A stretch of DNA of 64,000 bases from assembly GCA_028023455.1 (NCBI GenBank), contig JAQFVV010000113.1:1351268-1415267 (forward strand), written 5' to 3'. The stretch's first letter is position 1; every line of letters starts with the position of its first letter. This document shows positions 54,730 through 64,000 of the stretch, in pieces. Source of the DNA: Epiperipatus broadwayi (Eukaryota > Onychophora > Udeonychophora > Euonychophora > Peripatidae). The translations under genes and the position numbers were made by a program. The notes below the pieces were generated by a model. The model had not been told where the DNA came from and did not search any database. It saw only the letters and a program-made list of their open reading frames with translations.

Positions 54730-57287
54730 CATAAACTTGCAGGATTCATTATAAATAAAAAGTGGTAGAACAACATTGTTGAGATTGATGGTGTATCAGA
54801 CAGAGTGGCAAGATTAGTTATACAACTTAATAGCAGATACCAAATGCAGATAATTCAGGTTTATGCTCCAACAAGTTCTCATAGTGATGAAGTAGTAGAA
54901 GATTTTTATATGGATGCACAAAAGACTTTTGATCAGAGTAAACAACATTTTAAAATTGTTATGGGAGACTTTAATGCTAGAATTGGTAAACAAATGAAAG
55001 ATGAAAGTGCTGTAGATAATTTTGGTTATGGTAATAGAAATGAGAGAGCACATAGACTTGTGGAGTTTGCAGAAAAAGAAAAACTTTATATTATGAATTC
55101 GTTTTTTGAGAAAAATGTTAAAAGGAAATGGACATGGAAGCATCCAAATGAAGGTACAGCAGAATTGGATTATATTTTGACTAACAGAAAATACATATTT
55201 CAATATTGTAATGTTCTTAATAAATTTAATACAGGAAGTGATCATCGATTAGTAAGATGTAAGATACGTGTTAATGCAAAACTAGAAAGATAGAAATTAT
55301 TATGAAAAACAATATTTACAGTTGATATTTCTAATCTTCAGAAACATTCTAATGAATTTAAATTAGAACTTACAAATTGATTTCAAGCATTAGTAGATTT
55401 TGAACATGATTCAGATTTAAATGAAATTAATATGAAAATAACTTATACACTTTTAAAAACTGCAACAAAGATAGCTGGTAGAAAAAAGCAGCAACTGACC
55501 AATAAAATTTCTACTGAGACTAGAGAATTTATAAAGAAAAGAAGGAATATGAAGATATATAAAAATAATGCTTTAAAAAGGATTGAATATCTCGAATTTT
55601 GTAAAATGGTTCAGAAAAGAGTTGACAATGATATAAGAAAGTGTAACTATGAACTAGCAAGGAAAGCTGTAGAAGAGAATAAAAGTCTCAGGAGTGTAAA
55701 ACAACATTTTGGTATTGGTAGGAAATTTATATCTGCAATAAGAAATAAAAGATGGAATTATTACTAAAAAGAGAGATGACATCATGAAATGGGTAGAAGA
55801 CTTTTATCAAGAATTATATAGTAATAAAGAACAAGTACCTTCTATATCTATTACATCTTCTGAATTGCCCAGAATTTTAAATGAAGAAGTGAGACATGCA
55901 ATTAAATGTATGAAGAAAGGAAAGGCTCCAGGTAATGATGGAATTATAATTGATATATTAAAAGAAGCAGGTGAAGAAATATAATTTTTTTTAGCAAAGT
56001 TATATACCAAATGTTTAAATGATAAAGATGTACCAGATGACTGGAAGAATGCAGTATTAATATTAATATTTAAAAAAGGTGATAAAGAAGATATTAGAAA
56101 CTACAGACCTATCAGCCTTTTATCAGTTTTATACAAAATGTTTACCAAGATAAGTACAACTCGTCTACAGAGAACATTGGATTTCCACCAACCAAGAGGA
56201 CAAGCTGGATTTAAAAGTGGTTTCCGTACAGCAGATCATATCCAGGTATTCAGAGAAGTTATAGAAAGGACAAATGAATATGAGATGCCACTATGCTTGG
56301 ATTTGTAGATTATGAAAAGGCATTTGATTCTATAAACATTTCTTCAGTGATTAAAGCATTGGATCATCAAGGTATAGATCCAGGATATCACATTTTAAAG
56401 AATATTTATAAAAATGCAACAACAACAATTGGATTACATAATGCTACTGGGAAAGTCAACATTAAGAAGGGTGTAAGACAGGATGACTCTGCTGCAAGAA
56501 GTATTTTGTGGATTGAGACGGGAAGCTAAAGGAGTGCAAGTAAATAAAGATTGTTTGAGTCATTTAGATTTTGCAGATGATGTAGTTGTTTTTGCAAATA
56601 ATGCTTTAGAGCTGCAGGAAATGTTGCAGGAGTTATCAGATGAAAGTAGGAAAAAAGGACTAGAGATAAATGTTAAAAAGACTAAAGTAATGTTTAATGG
56701 ATTTTCTCAAAGTATAAAAAATAAAGATGGATTATCATGAGTTAGAAGAAGTTAACAGTTACAAATACCTTGGTCAAATTATTAATACAGATGGAAACGT
56801 AATGGATGAAATTAATCATAGAATTAAACTTGGTTGGAGTACTTTTGGTAGAAATAACTTGATACTAAAAGCAAATATGCCTTTTTGTTTGAAAAGGAAG
56901 GTTTTTAATAAATGTGTTTTACCAGTTCTTACTTATGGATCTGAGATTTTGACACTTAATAGAAGAGCAATACAGAGACTCCAGACCACTCAAACAAGTA
57001 TGGAGAGATTATGTTGGGAGTAATAAGAAGAGATCGAAAATGCAATATATGGGTAAGAGAACAAACAGGTGTTATTGACATCATTAAAAAAATTAAAAGA
57101 CCTAAGTGGAGTTGGGCTGGACATATTGCTAAAAGAGATGATAATAGATGAACAATTGAAATTTTAAATTGGTTAGAAGTGATGTGGAGAAGAGAAGCTA
57201 AAGATCAGAGAAGATGGATTGAACTTGGAGAGACCTTCATCCTGCAGTGTATTGATAATGGCTGTTGATGATGATGATGATGAAGAA
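54730..57287 (+). mobile_element. 5'-truncated RTE-type LINE ending in (GAT)n
   Basis: The element starts inside the APE endonuclease (~54735, LAGFIINKKW) and runs through the RT to a 3' tail TGTTGATGATGATGATGATGA at 57264-57285. Short GAT-rich tails are typical of RTE-clade elements. Several stops and frameshifts make it dead. Orientation is opposite to the 46-51 kb LINE and the two are not closely related. Confidence 0.85.
54735..57270 (+). pseudogene. RTE-type endonuclease/reverse transcriptase pseudogene
   Basis: Endonuclease blocks: IIQVYAPTSSHSDE, VMGDFNARIG, ELDYILTNRKY and GSDHRLVRC (54741-55290). Linker to 55767. RT blocks: RHAIKCMKKGKAPGNDG, then WKNAVLILIFKKGDKEDIRN and YRPISLL, FVDYEKAFDSI (motif A), KKGVRQDD (motif B, damaged), LDFADDVVVF (motif C, with ADD) and EVNSYKYLGQI. 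The C terminus carries GVIRRDRKCNIWVREQTGV and WSWAGHIAKRDDNR, the RTE-type tail. Stops lie near 54769, 55291, 55303, 55378 and 55981, with frameshifts near 55750, 56300, 56500 and 56730. Part of motif B, ~56485-56510, seems deleted. Confidence 0.88.
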
Positions 57288-57904
57288 ACTTGTTGCTTAA
57301 AAAATGAATTTTGATTCAAAAAGTAATGAAAATTGTTTTGTTATGGATAATAAACTATTTGTTTTATCAGAGATACAATCAGAATTCCTAGCATCATGGA
57401 TTAGAACAGATTGTATTGATTTGGGGTGGGGTGGAGGTTGATATCTATATATAAAAATAAATATATGATAATACTGCGAATATGGAGGAAAAATATCATA
57501 GCTTGTAAGCTAGAATAAAATATATTGACAAAGCAACTTATGTACCAAGCATTTTAACTTTGTTCAGAATTTATATGTATATTTCCCATAATCCACCTGA
57601 CAATAGAATGTACTCACAAAGAGTGTAAAACACATTGAATCTCAATATATAAAAAAAATAACTGATATGCACTTTCAGAATTAATAGAATTTATTTCTGC
57701 ATTAAATCTGAAACTGTAAGTTGGTTACATTGAGATTTTGTTAATATTATCACATACTTCTGAAATCTCAATAATTAATTAACTACCCATATAAAATTGC
57801 AAAATTATAGAACATTTTTCAATTAACAGATTAACACAAGAGGGCGTTTTCTGAAAGTTTATTAAAATACCTTTAGGTCGATTATTTTATATAGCGATGT
57901 TTAT
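57288..57904. other. AT-rich intergenic DNA
   Basis: Nothing recognised. Confidence 0.5.
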
Positions 57905-58084
57905 TTTATAAACTATAATTTTAAACAGCATGATAAAGTCTTTGGAAAAGATAGAATGGCCATTCTATCTTTTCCGAAGACTTTATCATGTGGTTGTTGA
58001 AGTGTTAGTATTCATTCATTTTATATTTAAAAATCTAAAGCGCATGTGCAAAGTTTAATGCTGTTTAAAATTATAGTTTATAAA
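57905..58084. repeat. Nested palindromes (foldback)
   Basis: Outer arms 57905-57930 and 58059-58084 (ACTATAATTTTAAACAGCA and its complement) enclose an inner palindrome 57929-57990 with no loop. Its 31-bp arms (CATGATAAAGTCTTTGGAA, then AAGATAGAATGG) contain one mismatch. No ribozyme core. The AGAATGGCCATTCT centre resembles AGAGTGGCCATTCT at ~60.66 kb. Confidence 0.85.
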
Positions 58085-58231
58085 ATACCTTTAGGAAACT
58101 TGACTTGCAAATGATTGTTATAATATGAATAAAAAAAATATTTCTTCTGAAATATTTATTTACATGTTAGAATTAACAGAATATATATAAAATTGTAATA
58201 AAAATAATATTAATTGTAATGGCAATGTTTT

Positions 58232-58520
58232 TTTATAAATAACAGTAATAAACCATAGAAGTACTTTCAGTTAATTTCTTAACCTTCTTTAACTGAAAAC
58301 CATTTAAATTCAAATTCAGAGGAAGTAAACATTATCATATTATATTAATTAGTTATTCTATTTCTATTAATCAAAATTGTCTTCTTAATTTTTCTTTTAT
58401 TATGGTTTCTCTTCATGATCAAAGAAAATAGATGTCATTAACCTTTTCTTAAAACTGCACCTTAATTCACCCATGTAGAAAGCTGTGCACTAACATAAAA
58501 TTTGATATACAATATTACCT
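58232..58520 (-). pseudogene. PLE tail, inverted pair (left arm)
   Basis: The minus strand reads KRNHNKRKIKKTILINRNRI, a stop, then FTSSEFEFKWFSVKEG and an ESTS peptide. This is the KRKIKEAI-type tail of a PLE protein with its downstream region. It is the imperfect reverse complement of 59059-59412, differing by many substitutions, so the pair is old. Confidence 0.6.
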
Positions 58521-59058
58521 TTTTATTTAAAAGGTATATTATTTTTTGAAATATTTATCAATTTATTAACATTAGATGGAACACTAAATGAAACTTAATA
58601 TAAATCTCTAAATATTTTTAAAAAAGCTAGTTTGAGCATTTGAAAAAAACAGATAGTCATTTTTAATCATTAACCTTCTACTTCTTATAGTATATTTCTT
58701 TTTCAATTGATATAAAGAACAATAAGTTTATTTAATATTATAACCAACTTCAATCAAATCTTTTGAAAATGTTTCAATATTTTGTGATTTATCACTTTTG
58801 TAATGATATAATTTATCAGAATTGATTAAAGTTTGTTATAATATTAAACAAATTTAAAAAGAAATATACTACTTTAAAGGAGAAGAAAGTTAGTAAGAAA
58901 AAATGGATATCTATCCCACATATTTCAAATGCTTAAGGTATATTTTTTAAAAATATGTACAGAGATTTATAAATTATTTCATTTAGTATTCTCTTAATAT
59001 TAATAGATTGGTAAATAATTTAAAAAAAATATTAACTCTTGTAAACAAAAAATATTGG
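58521..59058. other. Hinge of the third PLE inverted pair
   Basis: AT-rich sequence between the arms; no coding similarity recognised. Confidence 0.4.
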
Positions 59059-59412
59059 TTATCAAATTTTATGTAAATGCAAGACTTCATACATAGATGA
59101 ATCAAGATATAGTCTTAAGAAAAAGGTAACAGTATCTGTTTCTTTGATCATGGAATAATGTGCTTACTTTCAATTTTGATTTGGAAAATACTAGAATTCT
59201 TCATGAGGAGAACAACCATAAAAAAAGACAAATTAAAGAGACAATTTTGATCAATAGAAATAGAATAGTTTAATTAATGGACAATGTGCTAATGTTAGGC
59301 ACAATAATATTTACTTCCACCAAATTTGAATTTAAATGGTTTTTAATTGAAGAAGGGTAGACATTAATTGAAAGTACTTCTGTGTCTTATTGTAGTTGTT
59401 TATAAAATATAT
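59059..59412 (+). pseudogene. PLE tail, inverted pair (right arm)
   Basis: The plus strand reads TRILHEENNHKKRQIKETIL and INRNRIV before a stop, then FTSTKFEFKWFLIEEG and IESTSV. This is the post-GIY-YIG tail matching the left arm and, more distantly, the 31.74-kb fragment. No nuclease core or RT remains. Confidence 0.62.
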
Positions 59413-60570
59413 CATTATTATAATTCACTATTTTTATTACAATAACTATTCTATAATGGACATTTTATTATATGTATAAGAGGATGCACAAACATTGCCA
59501 TTTATAGCTCCCTTTGTGGTGTATAAATAACTAAATAAAGAAAACAATTAAAGATCTTATATTTAATAAATATGCTGGTTAATTTGGGATAAATGTGGAG
59601 TGCACGGATTCTTTGTTTATTAAATTTAAAAATGAAATATCTTACTAAGTTTTGTCAAATGATAACAATGCCTTATTAAAATTTTTTAAAAAAGGAAAAT
59701 CACATGTTCAGAAGCTAGTGTTTTAAAAAAAGAAAAAGACTGCATTTTGTGTTACTATAGCTACACACACAAATTTAGCAAGGAGCACATACTTCCATTT
59801 GCTTAAAATTTTGTGTTTTATCTTACCTGACTTTTACAAATATATTTTGGACTTATAACAAGGAAATATGTACAGTGAGTAGAAAAATTATTTAGGGAAG
59901 AAGTAACCCAGACTTCCCATCATTTGATATCATTATGACTGAAATGGAATGATTACAACAAGAACACTATACTTAACCACCATGAATGCTATGCTTAACC
60001 ACCATGAAGCTATGAAACTACCAATGTTTACCATGGATTGTAATATCAACAAAAGGAATAATTGAATTATCATTTAAGGCTAAAAAATGTTCATGAAGCC
60101 CTACATTTGTGTTATGTTATCATTGATGTGCCAAGGAAGACTTTATGGGATAGTGGAATGTAAGCTGAAATTATATATAAGCTAAATTTGGCAACAAATG
60201 CTAAGAAAAAAAAATATTTTAAATTATCTGCATGAAATAAATTTCATTTATTAATAATGGTTGGGTATAATAGTAGCTTAATGATAAAATATTTATCGAA
60301 GTATTTTTTTTATTAACAATCTTAATTATAAAGTAGTTTTATTTTATCATTCGATATAAACTTAAATAATAGATTCATGTAATTAAGACCTTAATCAATT
60401 ATTAACATATTAATTCTTTTTGAAAACAAATGAAAATCTAAATATAAATAATATTCTATATAGTTCATTTAAATTATAAAATAATCATTATTAATAAGCA
60501 TTACTTGACTCAAAACATATAAAATATATGTCTTTTAAAAATTATATATACATAAAAGATAATAATATAT
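59413..60570. other. AT-rich intergenic DNA
   Basis: No gene seen. A short local duplication, TATACTTAACCACCATGAA / TATGCTTAACCACCATGAA, lies at ~59969-60010. Confidence 0.5.
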
Positions 60571-60723
60571 ATTAAGGCTATAACTTTAAGACTATGCATC
60601 TAAAATGTGACAGTAGGGACTTCTACAAATCTAAGTACAAGATTAATGACTTTAAAAGACAAGAGTGGCCATTCTTATCTTTGACCTAATTTAGGCACAT
60701 AGTTTTAAGGTTATAGCCTTAAT
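60571..60723. repeat. Inverted repeat next to family B fragment
   Basis: Arms 60571-60596 (ATTAAGGCTATAACTTTAAG, then ACTATG) and 60698-60723 pair with few mismatches around a ~100-nt interior. It abuts the family B remnant. Confidence 0.75.
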
Positions 60724-60730
60724 GTATTCC

Positions 60731-60791
60731 TTCACATGATCACCATCTCTTATGTTAGCATATAACTCTATGGAGAGTTTTGCCTGTTTAA
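60731..60791 (+). repeat. Family B end-to-end remnant
   Basis: CACATGATCACCATCTCTTATG and the outer left end are joined directly to CTATGGAGAGTTTTGCCTG of the right end. The whole palindromic interior is missing. Confidence 0.7.
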
Positions 60792-62051
60792 TATATTACT
60801 TACGTAATGAGTATGCACTTTTACAAATTATTAATTATAAAAGATAATAATATTGGAATTTTATTACATTTATTTTTTTGTGAGAAAGAATTTGTAATTA
60901 GCTCTTGATGCTATATGCATTAATAATTTTAATCATAATGTTAATTTTTTTAATTAATTCTTCAAAACATACTCCATCCGTTATTTGCCTGTCACCCAAG
61001 TTATTCACAATTTCAATAACTTTTCATCCTGCTAAACACAATAGAGCAGCCACTTTTTTGTCATTTTCAGGTTATGCTGTTTATCTTAAAAAAATTCTCT
61101 AACTGTGTGATGTATAAAGACCATTCCTGCGGGTTTTCTATTCCAAACTCCGTAATATTGCTTTGTCCTAATGATATTTTACAACTTTAGTATTCTTGGC
61201 TGTATTTGCAAAAACTCTCTCTATATATATATTTTTTCACTCCACACATAGTTCGTATGCGACTGTTGACTGTGCCAAATTTGCAATGTATCCACCCCGT
61301 CAAAAGAACAACAGGGACAAACAACATACAATAAATTAATAAAGTGAATTAGCTTAGTTTTGCACATAAACAACCAATACAAAAATTACTAACTACTAAG
61401 ATTTATTTAGTCAATTGAATTAAATGTTTACATCAGTTTAACTTAACCCTACATAGAGCCCTGAAGGCATACTAAATAATAAAAGATTGGGAGGATCCAT
61501 TATATTTACCATAGTCAGACTTTTGAACCTTCAGATCTGATAATCTGGATTCTTCTCCCTTGTAGGTCCTGATCAGCTAAAAAAAAGTTTTAGCTCTGAT
61601 CTCAATCAGGAAACAACAGTAAAAGATGCATGCTCCTCTCCTACATGGTTTATATAGTCCTGCCTGATTTTCTTATCAGTTCTTTTTAAACTCTGCTTCT
61701 CGTTTAATTAAACATGTCTCTTTCTCTCTGTACATATCTTTTCCAATTACCCTATTATTGTCTTTCAAAATGTTATAATTATTTCTATTATACATATTAT
61801 TAAAGTTTGAATTTCTAAATATTTTTCTATTTACACAAATTTAAGTTTAACACACACACACATATATATATACTTCTGAAGTAATACTTACAAAAATTAT
61901 ATTTATTTCACCATTAAACACAACACATACATCATACTAATTGCAATCTGTCAGGGGTAAATTATAGAGATATATTATATGATGTTAGGCTGCAGTTGCT
62001 AAAATTAGAACTATGTTTTTGATCTTAGTCACCTCATTGAGTTAATATTTA
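60792..62051. other. Intergenic region, partly less AT-rich
   Basis: No gene recognised. ~61230-61330 and ~61450-61680 are of higher complexity (for example CATACTAAATAATAAAAG, then GGTCCTGATCAGCT) but have no long frame or repeat partner here. Confidence 0.4.
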
Positions 62052-63384
<1,333 letters not shown>

Positions 63385-63549
63385 CTTAACTTTTATTTAT
63401 ATAATTAGTTTTATCACAATAAATGTAACATTAACTATATATATATAGTTGTTTTGACAACAGTTTACTTAACTTTTATTTATATATTTAGTTTCATCAT
63501 AATAAATGTAACATTAACTATATATATATAGTTGCCTTGACAACAGTTT
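63385..63549. repeat. 83-bp tandem duplication
   Basis: 63385-63467 and 63468-63549 differ at a few sites. Each contains a dyad ACTATATATATATAGT and ends TTGACAACAGTTT. Confidence 0.9.
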
Positions 63550-63732
63550 GAGATGGTTGATTGTTATCTATATTGGGATGTCTAAATGTTGATTGGTTAT
63601 TAATGGTTATATTTATACATACAATGAATGAAAACATATTTTTAGACTATGGAGTTGAAGACCCAAAAATCATGACCAAATCCGTCACTTCCAGCATTCT
63701 CATTTTTTATAAAGTCCCAAGCAATAAAACCA

Positions 63733-63733
<1 letters not shown>

Positions 63734-63825
<92 letters not shown>

Positions 63826-63832
63826 GTTATTA
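63734..63832. repeat. (TTA)n microsatellite
   Basis: ~95 bp of ATT/TTA repeats ending ATTGTTATTATGG. Tyr- or Asn-rich ORFs on both strands are artefacts. The remaining 168 bases to the window end hold nothing recognised. Confidence 0.95.
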
Positions 63833-64000
63833 TGGATAAAGGTGTTTAAACACCTTCTATTATTTAAATAAGATACAGCTAAAAACATCTGTAATAATGC
63901 AAAAGTTACAATATCAGTGTCATGACAACTGCATGATTTTACTAAGCTTCAACATCACTAAATAAAAATAAAGAATCTATTTATTTTAAGCCGATTTAAT

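Noticed and set aside
54814-55245. 143-codon minus-strand ORF
   Set aside because: Antisense of the RTE endonuclease; Ile/Phe/Lys-rich composition is expected from reversed AT-rich coding DNA.

Overview
The window reads as gene-poor, strongly AT-rich nuclear DNA from an animal, probably an invertebrate. I found no convincing host protein-coding gene, rRNA or functional tRNA. Almost everything identifiable is a transposable element, a relic of one, or a simple repeat. The animal assignment rests on the element types: APE-type LINEs, GIY-YIG Penelope-like elements (PLEs), a DUF4371-type hAT, a SPIN-like hAT MITE and tRNA-derived SINEs. Species or phylum cannot be fixed from this sequence; AT-rich cnidarians, flatworms and molluscs all remain possible.

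Layout. 0-8 kb: a ~460-bp tandem repeat carrying a decayed hammerhead-ribozyme core (family A), a tRNA-like SINE, several PLE GIY-YIG tails, a ~480-bp palindrome, an inverted PLE pair and a (TAA)n tract. 9-16 kb: a SINE with perfect target-site duplications (TSDs), a palindrome whose apex is a hammerhead core (family B), then long featureless AT-rich DNA with an unexplained, more complex patch at 13.4-15.4 kb. 16.5-21.7 kb: an LTR element with two ~2.2-kb LTRs around only 737 bp, flanked by a TAAG TSD; a solo LTR of the same family lies at 34.2-36.4 kb. 22.7-25.4 kb: a palindrome carrying two mirror-image hammerhead-like motifs (family C) and an inverted array of family A with the best-preserved family A core. 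25.8-29.6 kb: a decayed hAT transposase gene containing a PLE fragment upstream and a 190-bp SPIN-like MITE with an 8-bp TSD. 30.7-33.9 kb: tetranucleotide repeats, foldbacks and PLE tails. 37.3-40.8 kb: family B copies and a young inverted PLE pair with near-identical GIY-YIG arms. 45.9-51.6 kb: an apparently full-length LINE of L1/Tx1 type with an intact 1067-codon ORF2, sitting inside a (TTA)n microsatellite. 53.7-57.3 kb: two SINEs and a 5'-truncated RTE-type LINE. 57.9-64 kb: foldbacks, a third inverted PLE pair, microsatellites and an 83-bp duplication.

Common thread. The most unusual content is the recurring link between large inverted repeats, PLE GIY-YIG tails and hammerhead-ribozyme-like cores (CUGAUGA, helix II, GAAA, very short helix III, NUH). 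Hammerhead motifs are already known from Penelope-like elements and from retrozymes. What stands out here is that in family B the palindrome arms serve as helix I of the ribozyme, and that hinges of family A inversions lie at the predicted cleavage region. The LINEs could in principle supply reverse transcriptase for the SINEs; the PLE and hAT copies look dead.
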